DNA of 14,320 nt, taken from CALGLS01 sp047626155 (GTDB lineage: Bacteria > Bacteroidota > Bacteroidia > Chitinophagales > Saprospiraceae). The notes beneath the pieces were generated by a model. That model saw nothing but the letters and a program-made list of their open reading frames with translations, made no database searches and was not told the origin of the DNA. A program made the position numbers and the translations under genes. Every line of letters starts with the position of its first letter. The stretch's first letter is position 1. The stretch is from assembly GCA_047626155.1 (NCBI GenBank), contig JBLHRR010000153.1, forward strand, positions 1 to 14,320, given 5' to 3'. Positions 6,300-14,189 of the stretch are shown piece after piece.

Positions 6300-6339
6300 G
6301 CGTACAGAGCTAACGCGTTTCCACGATAGCTCTGTACGC
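6300..6339. repeat. 13-bp perfect hairpin between convergent genes; dispersed repeat core
   Basis: GCGTACAGAGCTA (6300-6312) is the exact reverse complement of TAGCTCTGTACGC (6327-6339), with a 14-base loop. There is no T-run, so it is not a canonical terminator, though it sits where a bidirectional one would be expected. The inner bases, AGAGCyAACGCGTTT then CGATAGCTCTGT, recur at 14232-14264, so this is a family of palindromic repeats rather than a unique site. Confidence 0.7.
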
Positions 6340-6403
6340 TGCTCTGTATGAGCATTTCCGAATTCGAAGTAGGTTCCTATTTTCCTAAAAAAATGAAAAC
6401 CTC

Positions 6404-9400
6404 TTAACGCTCATAAACAAAACCATCCACTACCCCATTATTATTACCAACCAGCAATAATTTCTTTCCATTCGCAAGCGGCACTCTTACTACGTCCCTT
6501 GCCTGCCCACTGGCCCATAATCCATGATCGAGGTTTGGCAAATATGTGAATCCGCCTTTTCCATCTCCTAACAATAGTGTTCCATTGGAGGCATCATAAA
6601 CCCCTGTTTCGGTATCTGCTCCATTATTATTTCCCACCAACAATACATCTACATATCCATCTTTGTTAAAATCATCTGAGATAGCAGATTGGCAAGGAGC
6701 TATCTGAGCCATATCGGGAAGTGCCCGATAATTGAAAGTACCATTTCCAGTATTTTCAAAATAACCTGTCAGCAAATTGTTGACCTCCAACTTCTGAGCG
6801 TCTTTCAATGCTTCAGGAGACAAAATTTCCTCGATGGTCGCTTCATTATACATATAATATCTTTGGAATTTCTTCTTCACTTTTGCAATTTGTTTAACCA
6901 TCATATCACGCCCAGCATAAGGGTAATCTTTTCCATTTTGACTAAAAGTCATTATCGGATCAATCGCGCCATTTTGATCAAAGTCCTTGGTAAACATTTT
7001 GATAGGAGCTTCTGGGCTCGCTTTCAAACGGGTATTCGCTCCCAGGTTTCCAGCAATTAAATCTTGATCGCCATCGCCATCAAAGTCAGCTGCGATTACG
7101 CAGTTCCACCAGCCCTTGGTATTGACCAATGCTGTCGGACTGAGTTTTCCATTTTTATTGTTATAAATTGTAATCGGCATCCACTCTCCTACTACGATCA
7201 TGTCTTCTGTGCCATCCTTGTCCGTATCGGCCCAGATGATATCAGAGACCATTCCGATCTTTTGAAAACCAGGTGCAATTTGATTGGTGATGTCAGAAAA
7301 CTGACCGCCATCATTTTTTAAGATGTAACTCTGCGGAGTGAATGGGTAAGCTTCAGGTGATACCCGACCTCCAACAATAATATCCTGATCTCCGTCATTA
7401 TCTACATCATGAGCACTCACGCAGCCTCCACTGGATGTAATAGTCGGAACACCCTTGGCACGAGTGAAATTTCCTTTACCATCATTCGTATATAACCTAT
7501 CCTGATAAACATCAGAATTGGCTTCAGCGGAATAACCACCACTCACCACATAAAGATCCAAGTCTTTATCACCATCGGCATCAAAGAAAACGGAACTGAT
7601 GTCTTCGTATTTTTTATCGGTGGCCCAGGTTTCAGCGGAAGCTTTTGTAAATGTACTGTTTTTAGATTGCAGATAAAGTGCTCCCGGACCATTGCTCGCC
7701 CCTCCGATGTAGCAATCAGGCAAACCATCTCCATTGACATCTCCAGTGGAAATGGCCGGACCTTCCTGAGATAGTTTATGTGGTAAAAGTCGTTCCCGAG
7801 TAAAATCTGAGAATTCATTTTCTATATGGCGATAAGGCACACTATTATTTGCTACAAAAATAGGAGCGGGCTTTTTCGGTTCATTAATTTTCTGCTTAGT
7901 GGCTTTTGAATAATTCACGGTTAAACGCTGGTTTGCTTTTACCTCTGTTAAAACCTGTGTTTTGCCATCAGGCCAAATCACTTCTACCTTAGGGACACTG
8001 GTATTGGTTCCCAAACCAAAATGAATCATAGGCTCGGAAGCAGAAAAGAAGCCATGATTATTCGTTAGTTCCTGATACTGCAGACTTCCATCTGCCATAC
8101 GCAGGGTCACCTTTACACCTATTCCTAATTTGTTATTAGCTGAACCATTTAGTGCCAGCTGAATATAATTCCCGCCTTGTAAATTATTTGTTAGATTTTC
8201 ATAAATAAAAGCAGGATCAGAAATATTGTTGACCACCAAATCAAGATCTCCATCTGCATCCAGGTCGGCATAAGCAGAACCGTTGGAAAAGGAAACATCC
8301 GTCAGCCCCCAGTCATCACTGACATCATCGAAGCGCAAACCGTTTTCATTTTTAAATAAATAGTTACGTAATTTCGTACTTGGTATAACCTCCAAAAAAA
8401 CCTCTAAATCAGGATACCGCTTTTGATTTACACCGCCTGTTTTTTCAATAGAATCACGGGTAAAGGTCATGTAATCCAAATCCGTCACATCACGTTTATA
8501 TCCATTATCAATGTATAAATCTTTCAGCCCATCGTTGTCAAAATCAGCGAAGGTCGCACTCCAACTCCAGTCTGTATTAGAGATACCGGCCAATTGTCCG
8601 ATTTCACTAAAAGTACCATTTCCATTATTAATTTGTAAAACATTTCGAGATACCTGATGGCCGTACCCGTATTTGAGCAGCGTTTCATAGCGCTCCAACT
8701 GCATGATGTTCATCAACTGTTTGTAGCGGGCAGGATCTTCAGCAATCATATCCAGCGTAATGACATCTAGCAAACCGTCGTTGTTAATATCCGCCATATC
8801 TGAGCCCATTGTATTTTGAGAACTGTGTCGAATGGAGGTACTATATTCATCCTTAAAAGTTCCATCTCCGTTATTGATGTATACATAATCTGGTTCAACG
8901 TAATCATTAGCAACATAAATATCCGGATAGCCGTCCTTATTAATGTCACCCACTGTAGCTGACAAACCAAATGCAGAATTATCAATACCTGCTTTTTTAC
9001 TAACGTCTATATATTTGCCATTGTCGTTTCTATACAAACGATCTGATTCAAAAATTGTAAGTGGGTTTGTCAATCGATGAATTTGCCCCATTTCATTTTG
9101 CTTCAGCCGAAGTTTCGTGGCATCTTTAAATCCTAACCTGTGATTTAAAAGATACAAATCCAGATCGCCATCCAAATCGTAATCGAAAAAATTTCCGTGG
9201 TTTGAGTTAGCGTTGTCGGACAAGCCAAACTGAGCAGCTGACTCTGTAAATGTATTGTTTTTATTATTGATAAAAAGCAGGTTGTTCTTTTTACCATCGT
9301 CTTCCTTAGACGTTCGACAAACATAAATATCCAGATAGCCATCACTATTTACGTCAGCCATTGTCACACCAGTCTTGAAGCCTTCTGCAGCGGCAACACC

Positions 9401-9790
9401 TGCAGATTGAGTGATGTCTTCAAAGACCATATTACCTTTATTGAGGTATAATTTGTTAGGCACAAAAGTACCCGTGAAGTACAAATCCGGCAGATTGTCA
9501 TTATTGATATCACCGATGGCTACTCCGCCTCCGTTATACAAATATTCAAAGTTGAGAATATTGTAAGTAAAATCTTCTTTGATGACGTTAGAAAAAGAGA
9601 CTCCAGATTTAACCGGATCTATTTTTTGAAAGCGTTTTGTGGCTGAATCATCGGCATTTATCACCTTGGTGGTAGATACAACCGTTTTGTCTTCAACCTT
9701 TTGTTTGTTTTCTTGTCTGCAAGATTGTGATAAAAAAGAAATAAAAACTAAACAAAGGACTAAACGATAGGTAATCGGAAGTTGGTTCAT
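6404..9790 (-). CDS. Large FG-GAP/VCBS-repeat lipoprotein with central ASPIC/UnbV domain (CRTAC1-like)
   Basis: The product (1128 aa) starts with a lipoprotein-type signal: a basic/hydrophobic stretch to residue 19, then LSQSC with the lipidated Cys at 24. I therefore start at the ATG at 9788-9790; the longer frame to 9865 adds 25 residues in front of the signal. The mature protein contains 14 calcium-loop FG-GAP motifs of the form DxNxDGxxD: seven before the middle (residues about 94, 146, 203, 282, 334, 416, 509) and seven after (684, 737, 795, 855, 902, 936, 1040). Between them, about residues 540-628, lies an ASPIC/UnbV domain (from GGNYIQLALNGSANNKLGIG to the WPDGKTQVL region). Each set of seven would fit a seven-bladed propeller (inference). 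Such proteins are surface or periplasmic in Bacteroidota, and their ligands are mostly unknown. No SusC/SusD pair is adjacent. Confidence 0.9.
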   Translation of the reverse strand: MNQLPITYRLVLCLVFISFLSQSCRQENKQKVEDKTVVSTTKVINADDSATKRFQKIDPVKSGVSFSNVIKEDFTYNILNFEYLYNGGGVAIGDINNDNLPDLYFTGTFVPNKLYLNKGNMVFEDITQSAGVAAAEGFKTGVTMADVNSDGYLDIYVCRTSKEDDGKKNNLLFINNKNNTFTESAAQFGLSDNANSNHGNFFDYDLDGDLDLYLLNHRLGFKDATKLRLKQNEMGQIHRLTNPLTIFESDRLYRNDNGKYIDVSKKAGIDNSAFGLSATVGDINKDGYPDIYVANDYVEPDYVYINNGDGTFKDEYSTSIRHSSQNTMGSDMADINNDGLLDVITLDMIAEDPARYKQLMNIMQLERYETLLKYGYGHQVSRNVLQINNGNGTFSEIGQLAGISNTDWSWSATFADFDNDGLKDLYIDNGYKRDVTDLDYMTFTRDSIEKTGGVNQKRYPDLEVFLEVIPSTKLRNYLFKNENGLRFDDVSDDWGLTDVSFSNGSAYADLDADGDLDLVVNNISDPAFIYENLTNNLQGGNYIQLALNGSANNKLGIGVKVTLRMADGSLQYQELTNNHGFFSASEPMIHFGLGTNTSVPKVEVIWPDGKTQVLTEVKANQRLTVNYSKATKQKINEPKKPAPIFVANNSVPYRHIENEFSDFTRERLLPHKLSQEGPAISTGDVNGDGLPDCYIGGASNGPGALYLQSKNSTFTKASAETWATDKKYEDISSVFFDADGDKDLDLYVVSGGYSAEANSDVYQDRLYTNDGKGNFTRAKGVPTITSSGGCVSAHDVDNDGDQDIIVGGRVSPEAYPFTPQSYILKNDGGQFSDITNQIAPGFQKIGMVSDIIWADTDKDGTEDMIVVGEWMPITIYNNKNGKLSPTALVNTKGWWNCVIAADFDGDGDQDLIAGNLGANTRLKASPEAPIKMFTKDFDQNGAIDPIMTFSQNGKDYPYAGRDMMVKQIAKVKKKFQRYYMYNEATIEEILSPEALKDAQKLEVNNLLTGYFENTGNGTFNYRALPDMAQIAPCQSAISDDFNKDGYVDVLLVGNNNGADTETGVYDASNGTLLLGDGKGGFTYLPNLDHGLWASGQARDVVRVPLANGKKLLLVGNNNGVVDGFVYER

Positions 9791-9805
9791 GGAAGAATGA
9801 TTTGA

Positions 9806-9849
9806 TTTGAACGAACGATTGTTATTTGAACGAACGATTGTTATTTTTG
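9806..9849 (+). promoter_or_regulatory. Two perfect tandem 19-bp operator-like repeats overlapping a promoter
   Basis: TTTGAACGAACGATTGTTA occurs twice without a gap, at 9806-9824 and 9825-9843. Each copy contains an imperfect palindrome AACGAACGATTGTT (10 of 14 positions symmetric around CG), the kind of site bound by TetR-type dimers. On the plus strand ATTG (9818-9821), 20 bases and TATTTTTG (9842-9849) form a good Bacteroidota promoter pointing toward bshB1, with the repeats covering its -33 to -7 region. The same repeats lie 16-53 bases upstream of the lipoprotein start on the minus strand, so one regulator could affect both genes. No regulator gene is visible in the window. Confidence 0.5.
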
Positions 9850-9895
9850 CGAAATGAATGACCACAAATTATGACGGTCACTCTATATTTTGCTT

Positions 9896-9914
9896 CAAAA
9901 GTAAAGCAAATTTA
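9896..9914 (-). promoter_or_regulatory. Candidate -7 boxes for the lipoprotein gene
   Basis: On the minus strand TACTTTTG (9903-9896) and TAAATTTG (9914-9907) both match TAnnTTTG. Either would start a transcript about 90-110 bases upstream of the lipoprotein ATG, placing the tandem 19-bp repeats inside its leader. Neither has a clear -33 box. Confidence 0.3.
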
Positions 9915-10041
9915 TACTTTTTAATATGTTAATATCAATTTTTATAACATATCATTAGCTGATACGGTTGTTTAAGGAGTTTGATACAATATCAAAGCTA
10001 AGTTTCACAACGGGTTTATACACTACTAGCAAACGAAAAAT

Positions 10042-10761
10042 ATGAAACTAGACATTTTAGCGATTGGGGTACACCCCGATGATGTAGAATTAAGTTGTAG
10101 CGGCACTTTATTGCGCCATATAGCAGAGGGGAAAAAGGTGGGTCTTCTCGACCTAACCCGAGGAGAATTGGGTACTCGTGGCTCTGCCGAAATCAGAGAT
10201 GAGGAGGCAGCCAATTCTGCTAAACTGATGGGCGCTCTCGTCCGGGAAAACCTTGGTATGGCTGATGGTTTCTTTCAAAATGACAAAGCAAACCAGCTGA
10301 AAATCATTCAGATTCTGAGAAAATACCAGCCGGAGATTGTATTGGCCAATGCCACTAATGATCGGCACCCTGACCATGGGCGGGCGGCTAAACTTACTCA
10401 TGACGCATGTTTCCTTGCAGGTTTAGTCAAAGTCGAAACCTTAGACGGCGATGGTAATCTGCAAGATCGTTGGCGACCAAAGGCCGTTTATCACTATATA
10501 CAAGATTATGATTTGAAGCCAGACTTTGTCGTCGACATCACTGACTTTATGGATAAGAAAATTGAATTGATTCAGACCTTCAAATCACAATTTTACAATC
10601 CGGATTCAAAGGAACCTGAATCTCCGATTTCGACAAAGGCTTTCTTGGATTCTGTGATTGGAAAGAATCGTGGTTTTGGACGGCCTGCGGGGACGGAGTT
10701 TGCGGAGGGGTTTAACGTGGTGCGGCCGATGATGGTAAAGGATTTGTTTGATTTGAGGTGA
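10042..10761 (+). CDS. bshB1: Bacillithiol biosynthesis N-acetylglucosaminyl-malate deacetylase BshB1
   Basis: The product (239 aa) is a PIG-L/LmbE-family zinc deacetylase. The BshB1 type removes the acetyl group from GlcNAc-malate to give GlcN-malate, the second step of bacillithiol synthesis; the final step, by BshC, adds cysteine. Metal-binding motifs are present: GVHPDD (9-14, ligands H11 and D14) and DRHPDHG (107-113, H112). BshB1 hallmarks include LDLTRGELGTRGS (36-48) with IRDEEAANSA (51-60) next to it, RENLGMADG (68-76), RWRPKAVYHYI (143-153), PDFVVDI (160-166) and IELIQTFKSQF (174-184). Length fits the family. The start is ATG 10042. bshA and bshC are not in the window, as in many Bacteroidota where the pathway genes are scattered. 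A strong terminator follows. The promoter-like sequence at 9818-9849 would give a leader of about 185 bases. Confidence 0.92.
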   Translation: MKLDILAIGVHPDDVELSCSGTLLRHIAEGKKVGLLDLTRGELGTRGSAEIRDEEAANSAKLMGALVRENLGMADGFFQNDKANQLKIIQILRKYQPEIVLANATNDRHPDHGRAAKLTHDACFLAGLVKVETLDGDGNLQDRWRPKAVYHYIQDYDLKPDFVVDITDFMDKKIELIQTFKSQFYNPDSKEPESPISTKAFLDSVIGKNRGFGRPAGTEFAEGFNVVRPMMVKDLFDLR

Positions 10762-10817
10762 GAATGCACGGTGGTAAATCTAATTCGTTTGACTAAATAA
10801 ATCCACTTAGGACCATT

Positions 10818-10853
10818 AAAAGCCTCTTTCGTATAACACGAAAGAGGCTTTTT
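10818..10853 (+). terminator. Rho-independent terminator after bshB1
   Basis: The perfect 12-bp stem AGCCTCTTTCGT (10821-10832) / ACGAAAGAGGCT (10838-10849) has a 5-base loop and is followed by T residues and preceded by A residues. Confidence 0.92.
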
Positions 10854-11131
10854 ACATAGATGTACCCTTATTGTTAGAACAAGTACTACATCATAAATTT
10901 CTTAAAAAATAGTATAAAAATAATACTCATACAAGTTAAGCTATCCTTTTCCTTGTAGGGAATTTGTTATCTTTGGAAACGTTGAAGGCTTTAATTAGAC
11001 AAAATAAAACGCGCAATACAATATATCCTTACAGAAGTATATGAAGACAATGTTAACCTGAAATATTTTAACAATGAGGAAGTTCAATAAGTACTGACCA
11101 TAAAACAACACAACAACCAAATTCTAAACAA
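10854..11131. other. Upstream region of the unknown secreted-protein gene
   Basis: TATCTTTG at 10968-10975 matches the Bacteroidota -7 consensus exactly and is the likely promoter; it would give a leader of about 150 bases. An imperfect palindrome (CAATGTTAA / TTAACAATG, 11048-11076) lies in that leader, with two very short ATG-led frames, which I do not call as genes. Nothing else is recognised. Confidence 0.4.
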
Positions 11132-12016
11132 TTGAATCACATCAAACTCACCGCTCTAATAATTGCACTAAGCTACTGCTGCAATTTAGTGTCTCAAGAT
11201 CACAACCTCTACCTTCAGAATAATGAAATAAACAGTTTGATCTTTGACGAAAAGAATGAAATGGCCATTTCTATAACGACCATGAGTGCTCAAAGAATCT
11301 CCCTCTATAATGTTCAAATGGGCTATAATCTTTTTAAACATCTAAATATTTCCGCTGCCTTTTCAAAAGAATATGGGGCCCGAGGCTATTATAAAGGTAA
11401 AAACACCTCGTATACCTTCTCTGTAGGGACGAATCACAAACTACTATGGGCTGGTGATATTAATTTTGATGAAGCATCGAGGAAGGGAATAATTAAAATT
11501 CAAAAGGGAATAAATTTCGTTTTGAACTTAGGCTATTCCATAAATCATTTGAATAATTTTGGAGAGAACTCTGGCATCTATAACGCTAAAGACATCAGAT
11601 ATAATTCTTTGTTTGCAAAGCTTGGATTTTCCTATGATTACGACTGGGGCAATTTCAGTTTATTCAGTATAGTAAATTTTAACAAGTATAAATATTTAAG
11701 GTTTACCGGCACTTGGATACAAGATGGTTATGCTGAAAAAGTATCAAACTATTTTGAAGATAACGACATCATCAGAGTCTGGTCTATTAATTTCCATAAT
11801 GAAATGGGTAGACGTATGATTAAATTTATCTTTGGAATGAATATAACTGTTGCCAATTCATTTGGAAGTATTCTTGTTCCAAGAAATAAAAACGATACAA
11901 GGAATCTTGTTTATATAGGAACCTTATTCGATTTAGATAAGATGGGCAGGATGATTAAACGGACCAGAAATAATGAACTAAAAAAAGATAAATGGAGTGG
12001 TTTCACGATTTATTAA
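11132..12016 (+). CDS. Unknown secreted protein, possibly a small beta-barrel or beta-rich envelope protein
   Basis: I do not recognise the family. The product (294 aa) begins with a short signal peptide (hydrophobic residues about 5-20) ending LVS-Q, typical of Bacteroidota cleavage before Gln at 22. The mature part has alternating aromatic/polar strands (for example residues 57-66, 71-78, 93-99, 127-135, 158-166, 172-183, 216-225, 228-240) separated by short Gly/Asn turns, and strands such as NFVLNLGYSINHL and FAKLGFSYDYDW look like outer-membrane beta-barrel strands. The C-terminus is basic and ends in Tyr. The start is TTG 11132; upstream in frame there is a stop at 11075-11077 and no ATG, and the homologous segment downstream aligns from about this point. 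A truncated paralogue follows directly. It could be an outer-membrane beta-barrel or merely a beta-rich exported protein. Confidence 0.65.
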   Translation: MNHIKLTALIIALSYCCNLVSQDHNLYLQNNEINSLIFDEKNEMAISITTMSAQRISLYNVQMGYNLFKHLNISAAFSKEYGARGYYKGKNTSYTFSVGTNHKLLWAGDINFDEASRKGIIKIQKGINFVLNLGYSINHLNNFGENSGIYNAKDIRYNSLFAKLGFSYDYDWGNFSLFSIVNFNKYKYLRFTGTWIQDGYAEKVSNYFEDNDIIRVWSINFHNEMGRRMIKFIFGMNITVANSFGSILVPRNKNDTRNLVYIGTLFDLDKMGRMIKRTRNNELKKDKWSGFTIY

Positions 12017-12097
12017 GGGGACTCAGAATCAATAGCTGTCCGCTTTAACTAGAAAATATTTACGCTTTATAAAATATATTCGTATTAATTCTTAGTA

Positions 12098-12418
12098 ATT
12101 AAAAATACGAACTTAAAATACCTGAGCTATTTAATTGCATTATTCTATAGTGCTAAATTAGTCGCGCAAGAATATAACCTGTATCATCAAACAAATGAAA
12201 TATACAGTCTGATCTTTGAAGAAAAGGGAGATATGGCCGTTTCTTTATCCACTTCGCTATCGGCGGGAGCACTCACTGCATATAGTATTCAAATGGGATA
12301 TACCCCCTTAAAACACCTTGATGTTTCAGGTGCTTATTTTAGAGAATATGGCAATAGAGGCCCCTATGTAAAAGGAGAGAATCGCTCCTATTTATTCTCC
12401 TTAGGAGTCAGTGAATAA
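12098..12418 (+). pseudogene. Truncated paralogue of the preceding secreted-protein gene
   Basis: The frame open from 12089 to the stop at 12416-12418 matches the first third of the upstream gene: signal peptide (TNLKYLSYLIALFYSAKLVAQ), then NLYHQTNEIYSLIFEEKGDM, YSIQMGYTPLKHL, EYGNRG and YLFSLG. By eye about 46 of roughly 83 aligned positions from LVxQ on are identical, and DNA similarity is also evident. The remaining about 200 codons are missing and no homology resumes before the methyltransferase gene. There is no ATG, GTG or TTG at the position of the first copy's start; ATT 12098 is the nearest counterpart, and the first ATG (12233) lies well inside the conserved part. It is most likely a duplication relic. 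A short translated product from a non-standard start cannot be excluded. Confidence 0.75.
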
Positions 12419-12468
12419 TTTCCAATTCTCAATTCCTAATCCCCCTTCTCCATTTTAAATTAAAACCT

Positions 12469-12476
12469 TACCTTCG
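12469..12476 (+). promoter_or_regulatory. Weak -7-like box upstream of the methyltransferase gene
   Basis: TACCTTCG resembles TAnnTTTG with one mismatch and lies 95 bases before the ATG at 12572. No -33 box is clear. The AT-rich spacer 12419-12571 otherwise shows no gene. Confidence 0.25.
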
Positions 12477-12571
12477 AGCAACATTTAAATTTCGTTGAAC
12501 TCTTACGTGTACCTATTCCGTATGAGCTCGCAAAGTTGGGAAATGAATTTTCACTAACGCAAGCTTATATT

Positions 12572-14134
12572 ATGGAAAACGAATACTTCGAAGTAGAACC
12601 GGCCAAACCTTTTGCGGAAAGTCGGATATGGCAACTGAATCGTGATTTTTATCAAGAAAAAGGAATTAGTGCCTGGAGTGACGATGTGGTCCCACACCAC
12701 ATGACTAGCAACGCAATGGTTGGTAAAACTTACGCAGAACTGATCCTCGCTTTTTTAAAGGACTTGGCAGCTAAGGGCCAAACCAAAGAAACCGTTTATA
12801 TCCTTGAACTCGGCGCCGGACATGGCCGCTTGGCTTTTCACATTCTCAAGCATTTACAAAAAAGGTTGCTGGCGCTAAAAATAGAAATCCCACCATATTG
12901 TTATGTGCTGAGTGATATTGTAGAAAAAAATCTAAACTTCTTTCAAGAGCATCCACAGTTTCAGGGCTACTTACAACAAGGCATTTTAGATGTTGCTTAT
13001 TTTGATGCGATGGAAAGTCAGGAGATTGTGCTTCGACATGCTAAGACCACCATTCGCCCAAATGATTTAAAGCAACCCATCCTCGCGGTCGCCAATTATT
13101 TCTTCGACTCTCTTCCTACTGATTTATTTTGGGTTCATTCTAACAATATAGCTACTTGTTTAGTAGCGCTTCAGTCTAAAGAAGATCCTAAGGAAATGGA
13201 CGCACAGACTTTACTTAAAAATCTGGAATTAGTTTTTCATAAAGAACCAATACAAGAACCTTTTTATGAGAATCCTATTTTGAATGAAATTCTGAATGAT
13301 TATAAAACCCTATTTTCAGATAGCCATTTATTTTTCCCAAAAAAGGGGTTTCAATGCTTGAGCAATTTGAAGGAATTCTCCAAAGCGGGTTTGATGCTCA
13401 TATCTATGGATAAAGGTTTTCACGACATTCATGATTTGCAAAAAAAGCAGGAACCTGAAATCATTACGCACGGGAGTTTTTCTCTTTGGGTGAATTATCA
13501 TGCCTTAGGTGCTTTTTGTACAAAGCAGAATGGTAAAGCCCTATTCCCTACCCTCTCCAACTTCCACCTAGACATTGGCTGCCTTTTGTTTTTACCTGAT
13601 GGAGACAGTTATATAGAAACAGATGCGGCTTTTCAAAACTTCGTCAATGACTTCGGGCCTGATGATTTTAACAGCATCAAGCGATTGGCTTACTTCAATA
13701 TTGCGAAGTTGAATCTAATGGAATTGATTGCGCTATTTCGATTGAGTGCTTATGATTCTACGTTTTTTGTAAAGCTTTTGCCACGTTTAAAACAAATTGC
13801 ACACGCGATCTCTTTTAATGAACGAAAACGATTAGCAGAAACTTTGCATCATACTTGGGACATGTATTTCAACATCAATGAGCCTTATGATCTCGGCTAT
13901 GAATTGGGTGGTATGCTTTATGATCTTGGATTTTATAAAGAAGCCTTAGTTTACTTCCAATACTCTGTGGACAGCTTCGGCCAGAAGGCGGATATTTACT
14001 ACAACAAAGGTTTGTGTCATTATCAACTGCGGGAGGATCGGCTTTTTATGGAAACTTTGAAGGAGGCTAAGTTGGCTTTTCCGGGGGATAAGATGATAGA
14101 GAAGTTGGAGGGCTTGGATATGGGGGCGAATTAG
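12572..14134 (+). CDS. MidA-like SAM-dependent methyltransferase with C-terminal TPR region
   Basis: The product (520 aa) has a Rossmann-type SAM-binding motif I, ILELGAGHGRLAFHILKHL (77-95), an acidic/aromatic post-I strand YVLSDIVEKNLNFF (111-124), and AVANYFFDSLPTDLFWV (172-188), which resembles the 'ANEFFDALP' motif of the MidA/NDUFAF7 (COG1565) class of methyltransferases. The segment THGSFSLWVNYHALGAF (299-315) also looks like a conserved core strand of that class. From about 370 the protein is helical, and 444-510 fits two TPR units (YELGGMLYDLGFYKEALVYF, then DIYYNKGLCHYQLREDRLFM). NDUFAF7 methylates an arginine of a respiratory complex I subunit; whether this protein does so is unknown, and the TPRs suggest a protein partner (inference). 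I start at ATG 12572, where the conserved-looking sequence begins; a TTG at 12536 would add 12 residues. Confidence 0.7.
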   Translation: MENEYFEVEPAKPFAESRIWQLNRDFYQEKGISAWSDDVVPHHMTSNAMVGKTYAELILAFLKDLAAKGQTKETVYILELGAGHGRLAFHILKHLQKRLLALKIEIPPYCYVLSDIVEKNLNFFQEHPQFQGYLQQGILDVAYFDAMESQEIVLRHAKTTIRPNDLKQPILAVANYFFDSLPTDLFWVHSNNIATCLVALQSKEDPKEMDAQTLLKNLELVFHKEPIQEPFYENPILNEILNDYKTLFSDSHLFFPKKGFQCLSNLKEFSKAGLMLISMDKGFHDIHDLQKKQEPEIITHGSFSLWVNYHALGAFCTKQNGKALFPTLSNFHLDIGCLLFLPDGDSYIETDAAFQNFVNDFGPDDFNSIKRLAYFNIAKLNLMELIALFRLSAYDSTFFVKLLPRLKQIAHAISFNERKRLAETLHHTWDMYFNINEPYDLGYELGGMLYDLGFYKEALVYFQYSVDSFGQKADIYYNKGLCHYQLREDRLFMETLKEAKLAFPGDKMIEKLEGLDMGAN

Positions 14135-14189
14135 GGGGATTTCAATTTTAATTGCAACCTCAACTGCAACCTTAATCCCCTTAGCCCAC

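Noticed and set aside
6689..7321. Plus-strand open frames of 123 and 85 codons
   Set aside because: They lie antisense to the FG-GAP lipoprotein, whose repeats and domain are unmistakable; the antisense translations look like ordinary shadow sequence.
6404..9790. Repeated Asp-codon motifs considered as DNA repeats or a CRISPR-like array
   Set aside because: The periodicity comes from FG-GAP calcium loops in a coding frame; spacing and sequence are irregular at DNA level.
9791..9865. Longer N-terminus of the lipoprotein
   Set aside because: The extra 25 residues are encoded partly by the tandem 19-bp repeats and would sit in front of a good lipoprotein signal starting at 9790.
9850..10041. 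Possible regulator gene next to the operator-like repeats
   Set aside because: Both strands lack an open frame of useful length; the ATG at 9854 stops after six codons.
12536..12571. TTG start for the methyltransferase
   Set aside because: ATG 12572 is a better start, and the extra 12 residues show no feature of their own.
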